64,000 bases of DNA from Pseudomonas migulae (lineage in GTDB: Bacteria; Pseudomonadota; Gammaproteobacteria; Pseudomonadales; Pseudomonadaceae), in contig NZ_JALJWR010000001.1 in NCBI RefSeq assembly GCF_024169315.1, forward strand, positions 2,377,501 through 2,441,500. Reading direction: 5' to 3'. The translations under genes were made by a program, and so were the position numbers. Positions within the stretch are counted from its first letter, which is position 1. Each line of letters starts with the position of its first letter. Of this stretch, positions 29,419-38,672 are shown piece by piece. The notes beneath the pieces were generated by a model that worked only from the letters and a program-made list of their open reading frames with translations, did no database searches and was not told where the DNA came from.

Positions 29419-30297
29419 TCAAGGCAATTTCAACGCCCGTCCCAACTCATCGAACAACGTCACCACCGAGCGCAAGGCGCGACAGTCCGGGCGGGTCAGC
29501 AACCACAGCGCGGTGTCGTAACCGTGCAACGGCTCGCTCAACGGCTGCAGCCCGTTACCGATCAGAAAGTCCGGCAAGGCCGCAACCCCCAACCCGGCCC
29601 GCACCAGTTCCGTCACCGACAACATGCTGTTGCAGCGATAACCCGGTGTGACGCCGGGCAACTGCTGACGACGCCATACGACGGTGGGGTGATCGGGGAG
29701 GAAGTCGTCCGGGGCGATCCACGTGAGCGAGGGCAGGTCTTCGGCATCGACCGATTTCAGATACGCCGTGCTCGCACAAACACGATACGACACCTGCGCC
29801 AGACGTCGACCGACCAAATGCTCGGGCGGCGCATTGGTCAGGCGCAAGGCAATGTCCGCATCCCGACGGCTGAGGTTGGCGAAGTCATTGGACGTACTCA
29901 ATTCGATGGTCAGCGCCGGATAACCGGGCATGAACTGCGCCAGCGCCGGCAACAGCAAACCTTGCAGGACCGAATCGGTACAGGTCAGCCGCACGGTGCC
30001 GCTGATGACTTCACCGCCCTGCTCTACGCCGATGCGCGCGGCCTCCAGCGCTTGTTCGGCGCGTTCGGCCTGCTCGGCCAGGGTCTGCGCCAGGCTGGTG
30101 GGCAAGTAGCCGGCGCGGCTCTTTTCGAACAGTTGCTGACCCAGTGCGGCTTCCAGTCGGCGCACGGCGCGGAACACGGTCGAGACGTCGACTTTCAACA
30201 ACGCCGAAGCCCGGGCCAACGAGCCGCCACGCACCAGGGCGAGGATCAGGGACAGGTCGGGGTAATCCAGTCGATAGTGCGTGGCTGCATTGATCAC
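29419..30297 (-). CDS. LysR-family regulator
   Basis: 292 residues from a GTG at 30297 that starts just before the conserved helix-turn-helix (LILALVRGGSLARASALLKVDVSTVFRAVRRLE). The effector domain follows from about 95. No ribosome site is clear, so the start is uncertain by some codons. It diverges from the gene at 30376, its likely target. Confidence 0.85.
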   Translation of the reverse strand: MINAATHYRLDYPDLSLILALVRGGSLARASALLKVDVSTVFRAVRRLEAALGQQLFEKSRAGYLPTSLAQTLAEQAERAEQALEAARIGVEQGGEVISGTVRLTCTDSVLQGLLLPALAQFMPGYPALTIELSTSNDFANLSRRDADIALRLTNAPPEHLVGRRLAQVSYRVCASTAYLKSVDAEDLPSLTWIAPDDFLPDHPTVVWRRQQLPGVTPGYRCNSMLSVTELVRAGLGVAALPDFLIGNGLQPLSEPLHGYDTALWLLTRPDCRALRSVVTLFDELGRALKLP

Positions 30298-30375
30298 TTG
30301 GGATAACGCCAATATTGAGTGCGTGAACGCCAATCTATAGTGGGCTCCAGGAATCAACAAGCATCGAGAGCACTC

Positions 30376-31083
30376 ATGGAAAACACCGCCATCCGCATCG
30401 CCCTGATCGGCGATTACGACCCGCAAGTCACCGCTCACCAGGCCATCCCCGCCGCCCTCGGCATGGCTGCCGAACACACAGGCTTGGACGTGCAGTTCCA
30501 ATGGTTGGCCACCGATCGCATCGACAACGACACACCGCTGGAAGACTTCGATGGTTTCTGGTGTGTGCCGGCCAGCCCCTACCGTGATGAGGGCGGTGCG
30601 GTGCGAGCGATCCGCTTTGCCCGCGAACGGCAGCGACCTTTCCTCGGGACGTGTGGCGGTTTTCAGCACGCCGTACTCGAATACGCCCGCAACGTTCTGG
30701 GCTGGGAAGATGCCGAGCACGGCGAGACAGCACCCGATGCAACGCGAGCGTTGCTCACACCGCTGGTTTGTTCGCTGGTGGAAGCCGTCGACAGCATTCA
30801 TCTGGTTGAAGGTTCGTTGATCGCCAAGGCGTATGAACATTCGCAGATTCACGAAGGCTATCACTGCCGTTACGGTGTGAATCCTGAGTTCGAGCGGGCG
30901 TTATTGAGCCAACAGCTGTGCGCCACAGGACATGATTCGACGGGGGATCTGCGGACAGTGGAATTGCGTGGGCATCCGTTTTTTGTTGCCACGCTGTTTC
31001 AACCGGAACGTGCCGCGCTCAAAGGCGTTCTGCCGCCCCCGGTCAGTGCGTTGATCGAAGCGTGCGCGCGGCAGAAATCATGA
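30376..31083 (+). CDS. CTP-synthase C-terminal-like glutamine amidotransferase protein
   Basis: 235 residues. It resembles the amidotransferase half of CTP synthase without the synthase half: FLGTCGGFQHAVLEYARNVLG contains the nucleophile C93. The usual catalytic HPE near the end reads FQPE, so the histidine is replaced by glutamine; related stand-alone proteins (CTP synthase C-terminal region-related family) show similar departures. The true activity is unknown. It overlaps the next gene by 4 bases and is divergent from LysR. Confidence 0.8.
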   Translation: MENTAIRIALIGDYDPQVTAHQAIPAALGMAAEHTGLDVQFQWLATDRIDNDTPLEDFDGFWCVPASPYRDEGGAVRAIRFARERQRPFLGTCGGFQHAVLEYARNVLGWEDAEHGETAPDATRALLTPLVCSLVEAVDSIHLVEGSLIAKAYEHSQIHEGYHCRYGVNPEFERALLSQQLCATGHDSTGDLRTVELRGHPFFVATLFQPERAALKGVLPPPVSALIEACARQKS

Positions 31084-31403
31084 TGGCCCGGACGCCGGAA
31101 CCGCCTTATTACGCGGTGATTTTTACTTCGCTGCGTACTGACGGTGATCAGGGTTACGCCGAAGCTGCCGAGCGCATGGTTGAACTGGCGCGTGAGCAGC
31201 CGGGTTTTCTGGGCGTGGAATCGGCGCGGGGTGAGGATGGGCTCGGGATTACGGTGTCCTATTGGGCCAGTGAGGCGGCGATTCTGGCGTGGAAACATCA
31301 TCCCGAGCACAGTGTGATTCGTGAGCGGGGGCGCTCGACCTGGTATTCGGCGTGCAATACGCGGGTGTGCAGGGTTGAGCGGGCTTATGGGTTTAAACAG
31401 TAA
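31080..31403 (+). CDS. Antibiotic-biosynthesis-monooxygenase-fold protein
   Basis: 107 residues, ABM-type ferredoxin-like fold (YYAVIFTSLR, QPGFLGVESARGEDGLGITVSYWASEAAILAWKHHPEH). ATGATG overlaps the preceding stop, so it is co-translated with the amidotransferase-like gene. These small dimers act on quinone-like or heme-like compounds in some cases; the substrate here is not known. Confidence 0.87.
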   Translation: MMARTPEPPYYAVIFTSLRTDGDQGYAEAAERMVELAREQPGFLGVESARGEDGLGITVSYWASEAAILAWKHHPEHSVIRERGRSTWYSACNTRVCRVERAYGFKQ

Positions 31404-31424
31404 AGGATGTGGTGTTCTTTAGGC

Positions 31425-31527
31425 GGCCTTCGCGAGCAAGCCCGCTCCCACATTTGATCCCGACCGACCACAGATTCTGTGTTCACGGGCGATCAAGTGT
31501 GGGAGCGGGCTTGCTCGCGAAGGGGCC
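31425..31527. repeat. REP inverted pair
   Basis: Opposed GCGAGCAAGCCCGCTCCCAC units with outer pairing of ggcc and inner pairing of catttgatc/gatcaagtg. Confidence 0.9.
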
Positions 31528-31546
31528 AGCACGAACACTGCAAATC

Positions 31547-31873
31547 TCAAGCCTGCACCAAACTCCGCACCGCCGAAATCTCCGGCACTTCCCGCCGATT
31601 CATATACACCCGCAACGGCTCGGTAATGTTGATCCGGTCATCGATGTTCTGATCCAGCAACAACTGAATCAACTCGCGCTTAAGCGTCATGGCCTGCTCC
31701 GGCCCTGGCGCCCAGACAAATTCACTGGCAGGAATAATGCCGTCATCCGCCACGTCCATGCCGAAGGAATCTTCGCTGAAACGCACGATGTACTGGCCGG
31801 TTTTGCGATTGAGGCCGACGAAACCTTTGAGCTGTTCGGCGGCCTGGCAGATGAGCTGGGAAGTGATGCGCAT
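31547..31873 (-). CDS. Conserved Pseudomonas hypothetical protein
   Basis: 108 residues, soluble, no signal peptide. The ATG at 31873 has GAGG five bases upstream, better than the ATG at 31888. The front half is beta-rich (GFVGLNRKTGQYIVRFSEDSFGMDVADDG) and the back half helical. No family recognised. Confidence 0.72.
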   Translation of the reverse strand: MRITSQLICQAAEQLKGFVGLNRKTGQYIVRFSEDSFGMDVADDGIIPASEFVWAPGPEQAMTLKRELIQLLLDQNIDDRINITEPLRVYMNRREVPEISAVRSLVQA

Positions 31874-32094
31874 ATAAACCTCACACAAGTGATCGATGGT
31901 TTACACGCTGGGCAAGATGAAGGGCGTTCCCTCTGCCGGGGAAACTGCCGGGGCCAAGAGTACTGCAAAGAACCGCACAAAAGCGCTGAAAAAATCAGCT
32001 TTAAACACGTTTATGTCGGTCTCGCGATAGCGCTGGCGGCGCTCAGTTGTTAAAAGAGACGTCTTTGAAAACTCTCTGCGAAAGGATCTCGACC

Positions 32095-33222
32095 ATGCCT
32101 GTTACTTTCACCAAGAGCGCCCTGCTGCTGAGCGTGCTGCTCGGTCTCGGCCAGGCGCAAGCCGCCAGCGAGCCAAGTCCGACTTCACTGGCGTCCCGTT
32201 CGGGTATCCCGCATCCGGCGGTGATCGCTCACCGTGGTGCGTCTTTCGATGCACCGGAATCCACCGCTGCCGCTTATAAACTGGCGCGCGATCTGGGTGC
32301 CGACTACCTCGAACTGGACCTGCAGCGCAGCAAGGACGGCGTGCTGTTTGCCCTGCACGACAACAACCTGCAACGCACCACCGACGTCGCCAGCAAATTC
32401 CCTGATCGCAAGGACAGCCCGGCCAACGCATTCACCATCGCCGAACTGAAAACCCTCGATGCCGGCAGCTGGTTCAACACCGCTTACCCGGAGCGCGCAC
32501 GCCCTGCCTACGTGGGTCTGAAAATCCTGACCCTCGACGAAATCATCGACATCGCCCAGGGCAATCCGCTGCACAAACCCGGCCTGTACATCGAAACCAA
32601 AGAGCCCAAGCAATTCCCCGGTATCGAAAGCGACCTCAAGGATAAATTGCAGGATCGCGGCTGGCTGAGTCCGGCGGGTTCCAAACTGGCGAAAAGCAAT
32701 CTGGCGGTCGGCCAGGGCAAAGGCAAGGTGGTGCTGCAAACCTTCGAGAAGAGCAGCCTCGAACTGCTGGAAAAAGAAATGCCGCAGGTGCCGAAGATCC
32801 TGTTGCTGTGGGTCGGTGAAGGCAGCATCGAGCCGAAATCCAAGGTGACGTTCGCCGAGTCCGGCGACAAGGATAAAGCGGTCTACTACGCCAAGCAGGA
32901 ACCGAAGGACAAAGCCGAATTCCAGCAGTGGGTCGAGTACGCCAAGGCCCAGGGCGCGATCGGCACCGGCCCTTCCGCCGCGCTGACCAAGGGTGGCGAT
33001 CAGAGCTACTCGGACCTGGTGAAACCGTGGATGAACCAGTACACCCACGATCAGGGTTTGTTGGTGCACGTCTACACGGTCGATGATGCGGTGGATTATC
33101 AGAAGGTCATGGACGCCGGGGTTGATGGCATTTTCACCAACCGTGCCAGCGAGCTGTTGAAGTTTTATAAGCGCCCGGCGGCGGGCACGGTTGCGCAGTT
33201 GCTGACGAACAACGGGTATTGA
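32095..33222 (+). CDS. Periplasmic glycerophosphodiester phosphodiesterase
   Basis: 375 residues with a signal peptide ending ...GLGQAQA. GDPD motifs: VIAHRGAS with the first catalytic histidine near 45, LELDLQRSKDGVLFALHDNNLQRTTD with metal-binding Glu/Asp and the second histidine, and LLVHVYTVDD near the end. It hydrolyses glycerophosphodiesters to glycerol-3-phosphate and alcohol. GlpQ-like in length and location. AAGGA lies 8 bases before the ATG. Single-gene unit. Confidence 0.92.
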   Translation: MPVTFTKSALLLSVLLGLGQAQAASEPSPTSLASRSGIPHPAVIAHRGASFDAPESTAAAYKLARDLGADYLELDLQRSKDGVLFALHDNNLQRTTDVASKFPDRKDSPANAFTIAELKTLDAGSWFNTAYPERARPAYVGLKILTLDEIIDIAQGNPLHKPGLYIETKEPKQFPGIESDLKDKLQDRGWLSPAGSKLAKSNLAVGQGKGKVVLQTFEKSSLELLEKEMPQVPKILLLWVGEGSIEPKSKVTFAESGDKDKAVYYAKQEPKDKAEFQQWVEYAKAQGAIGTGPSAALTKGGDQSYSDLVKPWMNQYTHDQGLLVHVYTVDDAVDYQKVMDAGVDGIFTNRASELLKFYKRPAAGTVAQLLTNNGY

Positions 33223-33242
33223 TCCGGAACCGAGGTGCGGCC

Positions 33243-33308
33243 ATCGCGGGCAAGCCACGCTCCCACAAGGTTCGCGTAAACCTGTAGGAGCGAGGCTTGC
33301 CCGCGAAG
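33243..33308. repeat. REP inverted pair, mixed variants
   Basis: One arm is the CCACGCTCCCAC variant, the other the CTGTAGGAGCGAGGC variant, only 20 bases apart, so the hairpin is imperfect. Confidence 0.85.
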
Positions 33309-33405
33309 CTTCTTACAAACAACGCGTTTATAGGAATTAAGCGTGAATTAAGTTGCCACAGTTAATCTGGACTCACTTAAACAGCACACCCAAGGAAAGA
33401 ACCTC

Positions 33406-33714
33406 ATGAAGACTTTGACTGCCCTGTTCACCGCTGCCGCCCTGACCCTCACCGCTGGCCTGGCCCAGGCAGCTGATGTTCCCGTCGATCAGATCCCGCA
33501 GTTGGTCAAGGATAAAAAGATCAAGCCGCTGGAAGAACTGAACCAGATCGTCATGAAGTTGCACCCGGGTGCCACGATCACCGACAGCGACCTGGACCAA
33601 CACCCTTCTCTCTATGAGTACGAAGTTGAACTCAAAGACGCCAAAGGCGTTGAATGGGACGTGGACTTGAACGCCGCCACCGGCGAAGTCCTGAAGAACA
33701 AACAAGACGACTGA
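33406..33714 (+). CDS. PepSY-domain periplasmic protein
   Basis: 102 residues. Signal peptide to about residue 22 (LTAGLAQA), then one PepSY domain (LEELNQIVMKLHPGATI ... YEYEVELKDAKGVEWDVDLNAATGEVL). Small PepSY proteins are thought to inhibit proteases or sense envelope stress and often lie beside two-component systems; none is adjacent here. Confidence 0.9.
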   Translation: MKTLTALFTAAALTLTAGLAQAADVPVDQIPQLVKDKKIKPLEELNQIVMKLHPGATITDSDLDQHPSLYEYEVELKDAKGVEWDVDLNAATGEVLKNKQDD

Positions 33715-33722
33715 TACCCCAC

Positions 33723-33761
33723 AAAAAAAGCCGCACGATTTTCGGATCGTGTGGCTTTTTT
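33723..33761 (+). terminator. Terminator after the PepSY gene
   Basis: AAAAAAAGCCGCACGAT / ATCGTGTGGCTTTTTT, long stem with T run. Confidence 0.92.
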
Positions 33762-33895
33762 GCGTCTGTACCCAACCGATACAAATGCTCTCTTGCCTCA
33801 CGAAACCGTCACAAAACTGTCAAGACACCTTGCGATGATGCGGCTCAAGTGAACCTGTGAAACCCGCGACAGGCGCCTCCTCACAGCGAGACCTC

Positions 33896-34918
33896 ATGAA
33901 CCACAGCATCGACCAAAGCCATCGCGATCCGGACCTGTTCGGTCTGCTGTACGGTTTCAGTTTTCGCCCCGGCGAACGTGGCCGCGAGCTCGATTCGGCC
34001 ATGGCGTTGCGGTGCCTGCAGCAACCGGGCGACAGCGATGAGTTTCTCTGGCTGCACCTGAACCTCGCCCACGCCGCGTGCGAGCGCTGGATGAAAAGTC
34101 ATCTGGAATTGCCCGACGAGTTTTTCGAAGCCTTGCATGAAGGCTCGCGTTCGACGCGCATCGAGCATGTCGATTCGGCACTGCTGGCGGTGGTCAACGA
34201 CGTGGTGTTCAACCTCAGCAGCATGGTCTCCTCGGATGTGTCGACGCTGTGGGTATGCGCCCGCAGTCGGCTGATCATCAGCGCGCGCCTGCAACCGCTG
34301 CACTCGGTGGACAAGTTGCGTTCGTCGGTGAAGGCCGGTGAATGTTTTCGTTCACCGCTGGAGTTGCTGGTGCATTTGCTGCGCGATCAGGGCGAGGTGC
34401 TGACGCAGATCGTGCGCAAGACCAGCCTCAGTGTCGATCAGATCGAAGATGAGTTGCTGTCTTCGCGGCTGTCGACCAACCGCGCGGAGCTGGGCGCCAA
34501 TCGCCGGGTGTTGGTGCGCCTGCAACGATTGCTGGCGCTGGAGCCGGGTTCGTTGCTGCGCCTGCTCAACCGTCCGCCGCAGTGGTTGCAGAAAGAGGAC
34601 GTGAAGGAGCTGCGCAAGTCCACCGAGGAGTTTGCGCTGATCATCAACGACCTCACCGCGCTGGGTGAACGGATCAAGTTGTTGCAGGAAGAGATCGCCG
34701 CCAACCTCAACGAGCAGAGCAACCGCACGCTGTTCACCCTGACGGTGGTGACGGTGCTGGCGTTGCCGATCAACATCATCGCCGGTTTCTTTGGCATGAA
34801 CGTGGGGGGCGTGCCGCTCTCCCAGGATCCCGAGGGATTCTGGATTCTGGTGGCATTGGTGGCGACATTTACGGTGATTGCCGGGCGTTGGGCCTTTCGT
34901 AAGCGCCAGGATTATTAA
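33896..34918 (+). CDS. CorA/ZntB-family divalent-metal transporter
   Basis: 340 residues. A large cytoplasmic helical domain (1-275) is followed by two transmembrane helices at the C-terminus; the loop holds FFGMNVGGVP, with the GMN selectivity motif. ZntB and CorA share this plan; metal (zinc or magnesium) and direction cannot be told apart here, but the short N-terminal domain and lack of the CorA YGMN are closer to ZntB. The ATG at 33896 is preferred over a GTG at 33857. Confidence 0.88.
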   Translation: MNHSIDQSHRDPDLFGLLYGFSFRPGERGRELDSAMALRCLQQPGDSDEFLWLHLNLAHAACERWMKSHLELPDEFFEALHEGSRSTRIEHVDSALLAVVNDVVFNLSSMVSSDVSTLWVCARSRLIISARLQPLHSVDKLRSSVKAGECFRSPLELLVHLLRDQGEVLTQIVRKTSLSVDQIEDELLSSRLSTNRAELGANRRVLVRLQRLLALEPGSLLRLLNRPPQWLQKEDVKELRKSTEEFALIINDLTALGERIKLLQEEIAANLNEQSNRTLFTLTVVTVLALPINIIAGFFGMNVGGVPLSQDPEGFWILVALVATFTVIAGRWAFRKRQDY

Positions 34919-34932
34919 GCGAACGCATTCCT

Positions 34933-35007
34933 CTGTAGGAGCGAGGCTTGCCCACGAAGGCGTTTTACCTGATACACCGCATTCGCGGGCAAGCCTCGCT
35001 CCTACAG
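34933..35007. repeat. REP inverted pair (CTGTAGGAGCGAGGC variant)
   Basis: Opposed units at 34933-34957 and 34982-35007 just after the CorA-type gene. Confidence 0.88.
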
Positions 35008-35132
35008 GGGGATGGCACTGGATTCGGATCGGCGGCATCGCCAATTACCCAAACACTGACCCAACGCAGCCTCTCTGTAACATTTGGCAACGATCATGAC
35101 TGACACTCCTTCCCTCCTCAGGATTGTCCGTC

Positions 35133-36746
35133 ATGGCTACTCCTTCCTACACCGCCGCCCAGGCGCCCATCAGCAGCGCGAAGCCGCAGTTCGATAAAAA
35201 ACCCGGCCTGCTGACCATCGTGATTTTCTTTGCCGTGCTGGCCATCGGCCTGTTGTTCACCGCGTACAGCCTGATGCACGACATGAACGAACTCGGCACG
35301 GTGGTCACCACCTGGACGCCGTTTCTGCTGCTGGGCGTGGCGCTGTTGATCGCGCTGGGCTTCGAGTTCGTCAACGGTTTCCATGACACCGCCAACGCGG
35401 TGGCGACGGTGATTTACACCAACTCCTTGCCGCCGAACTTCGCGGTGGTCTGGTCCGGGTTCTTCAACTTCCTTGGCGTGCTGCTGTCGAGCGGCGCGGT
35501 GGCGTTCGGCATCATCGCGCTGCTGCCGGTGGAGCTGATTCTGCAAGTCGGGTCTTCCGCCGGTTTCGCGATGATTTTCGCCCTGCTGATCGCGGCGATC
35601 CTGTGGAACCTCGGCACCTGGTGGCTGGGCCTGCCGGCGTCTTCGTCGCACACGCTGATCGGTTCGATCATCGGTGTCGGCGTCGCCAACGCCCTCATGC
35701 ACGGGCGCGACGGCACCAGCGGCGTGGACTGGGCGCAAGCGACCAAAGTCGGTTATGCGCTGCTGCTCTCGCCCCTGGTCGGCTTCGGTGCCGCCGCGTT
35801 GTTGCTGCTGGCCCTGCGCGCCTTCGTCAAGAATCGCGCGCTGTACAAAGAGCCCAAAGGCAACACGCCGCCGCCGTGGTGGATTCGCGGCATGTTGATC
35901 CTGACCTGCACCGGCGTGTCCTTCGCCCACGGTTCCAACGACGGCCAGAAAGGCATGGGCCTGATCATGCTGATCCTGGTGGGCACCCTGCCGATGGCGT
36001 ATGCGCTGAACCGCACCATGCCGGCGGATCAGTCGCTGCAATTCGCCGCCGTGGCCGAGGTCACCCAGCAAGCGCTGATGAAGCACACCTCGCTGCCGGC
36101 GCCTGCCGATCCGCGTCCGGTGCTCTCCGATTACATGCGCACCAAGGAAGCCACGCCGCAACTGATCCCCGCCCTCGCGACGCTGGCCGGCAGCATCGGC
36201 AACGAAGTGAAGGGTTATGGTTCGCTGTCGAAAGTCCCGGCCGAGGCCATGGGCAACGTGCGCAACGACATGTACCTGACCAGCGAAACCATTCGCCTGA
36301 TGGACAAGAACAAGGTCGGCAATTTCGACGCCGACACCACCGGCAAGCTGCAACTGTTCAAGCAACAGATCGACAACGCGACACGGTTCATTCCGTTGTG
36401 GGTGAAAATCGCCGTGGCGATTGCGTTGGGTCTGGGCACCATGGTCGGCTGGAAGCGCATCGTGGTGACGGTCGGCGAGAAGATCGGCAAGACCCACCTG
36501 ACTTACGCGCAAGGGGCCTCGGCGGAAACCGTGGCCATGCTGACCATCGGCGCGGCGGACATGTTCGGGTTGCCGGTGTCGACCACCCACGTGTTGTCAT
36601 CGGGGGTAGCCGGGACCATGGTCGCCAACGGCGGTGGTTTGCAGATGAAGACCATCCGCAACCTGCTGATGGCCTGGGTGTTGACCTTGCCCGCAGCGAT
36701 TCTGTTGTCGGGGAGCTTGTACTGGCTGTTCACCAAAATCTTCTGA
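35133..36746 (+). CDS. pitA: PitA-type inorganic phosphate transporter
   Basis: 537 residues, about ten to twelve hydrophobic segments. The duplicated PiT signature appears twice: GFEFVNGFHDTANAVATVIYT near 75-95 and SFAHGSNDGQKGMG in the middle, with VSTTHVLSSGVAG near the end. Low-affinity phosphate:proton symport, usually with metal-phosphate complexes. AGGA lies 9 bases before the ATG. Confidence 0.94.
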   Translation: MATPSYTAAQAPISSAKPQFDKKPGLLTIVIFFAVLAIGLLFTAYSLMHDMNELGTVVTTWTPFLLLGVALLIALGFEFVNGFHDTANAVATVIYTNSLPPNFAVVWSGFFNFLGVLLSSGAVAFGIIALLPVELILQVGSSAGFAMIFALLIAAILWNLGTWWLGLPASSSHTLIGSIIGVGVANALMHGRDGTSGVDWAQATKVGYALLLSPLVGFGAAALLLLALRAFVKNRALYKEPKGNTPPPWWIRGMLILTCTGVSFAHGSNDGQKGMGLIMLILVGTLPMAYALNRTMPADQSLQFAAVAEVTQQALMKHTSLPAPADPRPVLSDYMRTKEATPQLIPALATLAGSIGNEVKGYGSLSKVPAEAMGNVRNDMYLTSETIRLMDKNKVGNFDADTTGKLQLFKQQIDNATRFIPLWVKIAVAIALGLGTMVGWKRIVVTVGEKIGKTHLTYAQGASAETVAMLTIGAADMFGLPVSTTHVLSSGVAGTMVANGGGLQMKTIRNLLMAWVLTLPAAILLSGSLYWLFTKIF

Positions 36747-36759
36747 CCACCACAAACCC

Positions 36760-36852
36760 CTGTGGGAGCGGGCTTGCCCGCGAAGGCGGCATGTCAGTCG
36801 ACATTAATGTTTGCTGATACACCGCTATCGCGGGCAAGCCCGCTCCCACAGG
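36760..36852. repeat. REP inverted pair
   Basis: Units 36762-36784 and 36827-36849; the right unit ends at the stop codon of the converging LysR gene. Confidence 0.9.
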
Positions 36853-37749
36853 TTATGCGTTGGACTGGATGACCTGCGCCAGCCAATCCATGAACGCTCT
36901 GACCCGCAACGGCAAATGCCGTTGCCGGGCATAGAGCAGCGCCACGTCCATCGACGGCGCATTCAATTGCGGCAACACCGCCACCAGTTCACCACTGAGC
37001 AAGCGTGACTGCATGCCCTTCAGCGGCGCCTGAATCAACCCGAAGCCACCCAGGCACGCCGCCTCATAAGCGTCGGTGCTGTTCACCGTGACGCTGCCTG
37101 CCATCGGCAATCGATGCAGCTTGCCATCGACCTCATACAGAAAGCCTTCCGAACGCGAACCCAGCACGCCGACGTAATGAACCAGCCGATGCTGCGCCAG
37201 ATCCTCGAGTGTTTCGGGTATGCCATAACGCTGCAGGTAAGCGGGGCTGGCGCAATTGACCATCGAAAAATCGCACACATGGCGCGCCACCACCGATTGA
37301 TCCGGCTGCGCCCCCACCCGCACGACGCAATCAAAACCCTCCCGTTGCAAATCAACCCGGCGATCGGTGGTGCTGATTTCCAGTTCCAGATTGGGGTGCA
37401 GCGCGATGAATTCCGGCAACCGCGGCAACACCACCTGGCGCGCCAGAAAGTTCGGCATGTCGAAGCGGATCCGCCCGGTGAGCGAGGCCGCATCCTGGCG
37501 AAACAGCCCTTCGATTTCGTCCATGTGCGACAGCAAGTCCTTGCTGCGTTCGTACAACACCAGGCCGTCCTGCGTCGCCTGAACCCTGCGCGTGGTGCGT
37601 TGCAGCAAACGCGTCCCCAACAACGCTTCCAACGCCTGAACGTGTTCCGACACGGTGGACCGGGGCAAGCCCAGGCTTTCGCCGGCAAGGGTAAAACTCG
37701 ACATTTCGCTGACGCGAACGAAGGTGCGCAGCAGTTCCAGTTTGTTCAT
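36853..37749 (-). CDS. LysR-family regulator
   Basis: 298 residues. Helix-turn-helix at about 18-45 (SSFTLAGESLGLPRSTVSEHVQALEALLG), CrgA-type effector domain after 90. AAGG lies before the ATG. Divergent from the SDR gene at 37871 with 121 bases between them, so it probably controls that gene. Confidence 0.92.
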   Translation of the reverse strand: MNKLELLRTFVRVSEMSSFTLAGESLGLPRSTVSEHVQALEALLGTRLLQRTTRRVQATQDGLVLYERSKDLLSHMDEIEGLFRQDAASLTGRIRFDMPNFLARQVVLPRLPEFIALHPNLELEISTTDRRVDLQREGFDCVVRVGAQPDQSVVARHVCDFSMVNCASPAYLQRYGIPETLEDLAQHRLVHYVGVLGSRSEGFLYEVDGKLHRLPMAGSVTVNSTDAYEAACLGGFGLIQAPLKGMQSRLLSGELVAVLPQLNAPSMDVALLYARQRHLPLRVRAFMDWLAQVIQSNA

Positions 37750-37870
37750 GGGTCGACCTTCGATTGTCCGGATTAACCGATCAGTGATTCCAGTTTCAGT
37801 CTGTTTATCACCCTGAGGCGGATAAATAAACTTCCTCCACACCGTCACTCACCACCCTTGAGGAAGTCCC

Positions 37871-38629
37871 ATGAATCGCAAAATCGCACTGATCACCGGC
37901 GCCAGCCGCGGCCTCGGCAAAAACGCAGCCCTGCATCTGGCCGCCCAAGGCATCGATGTCATCGGCACTTACAACAGCAAAGCGGACGAGGCGCAGGCAC
38001 TGGTCGCGGAAATCGAAAGCCTCGGCGGTCGCGCCGCCATGCTGCAACTCGACGTTGGCCGGAGCGAGGGCTTCGCTGATTTCACCACGCAAGTCGCCGA
38101 GGTGTTGCGCAGCCGTTTTGATCGCCAGCACTTCGACTTTTTGCTCAACAACGCCGGTATCGGTGTGTATGCGAACTTCGTCGACACCAGCGTCGAGCAG
38201 TTCGACCTGCTGATGAATATTCATCTGAAAGGACCGTTTTTCCTGACCCAGAACCTGCTGCCGTTGATGGCTGATGGAGGCCGGATTCTCAACGTGTCCA
38301 GCGGTCTGACGCGCTTCAGCCTGCCGGGCTACGGCGCTTACGCGGCGATGAAAGGCGCGATGGAAGTGCTGACGCGCTACCAGGCCAAGGAACTGGGCGC
38401 GCGGGGTATTTCGGTGAATACGTTGGCGCCTGGCGCGATAGAAACCGATTTCGGCGGCGGGACCGTGCGCGACAATGCGCAGGTGAACCAGATGGTTGCG
38501 GACAATACCGCGCTGGGTCGTGTCGGTTTGCCGGACGATATCGGCGCTGCGATTGCGCTGCTTCTGGCACCCGGCAGCCAGTGGATCAACGGGCAGCGCG
38601 TCGAGGCGTCGGGCGGGATGTTTTTGTAA
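37871..38629 (+). CDS. Short-chain dehydrogenase/reductase
   Basis: 252 residues. NAD(P)-binding TGASRGLG (9-16), NNAG, catalytic serine in VSSG, and Y-AAM-K in YGAYAAMKGAM. The classic SDR fold with C-terminal GGMFL. The substrate is unknown; regulation by the divergent LysR is likely. Confidence 0.93.
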   Translation: MNRKIALITGASRGLGKNAALHLAAQGIDVIGTYNSKADEAQALVAEIESLGGRAAMLQLDVGRSEGFADFTTQVAEVLRSRFDRQHFDFLLNNAGIGVYANFVDTSVEQFDLLMNIHLKGPFFLTQNLLPLMADGGRILNVSSGLTRFSLPGYGAYAAMKGAMEVLTRYQAKELGARGISVNTLAPGAIETDFGGGTVRDNAQVNQMVADNTALGRVGLPDDIGAAIALLLAPGSQWINGQRVEASGGMFL

Positions 38630-38672
38630 CAAGCACTGGAGCGAGCGGGCTGAATATCAGCCCGCTCAATGT

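Noticed and set aside
35118..36590. 490-residue minus-strand frame opposite pitA
   Set aside because: Shadow frame: extreme Arg/Gln/His content and no domain; pitA signatures are on the plus strand.
35603..36817. 404-residue plus-strand frame inside pitA
   Set aside because: Out-of-frame shadow of pitA running into a REP element.
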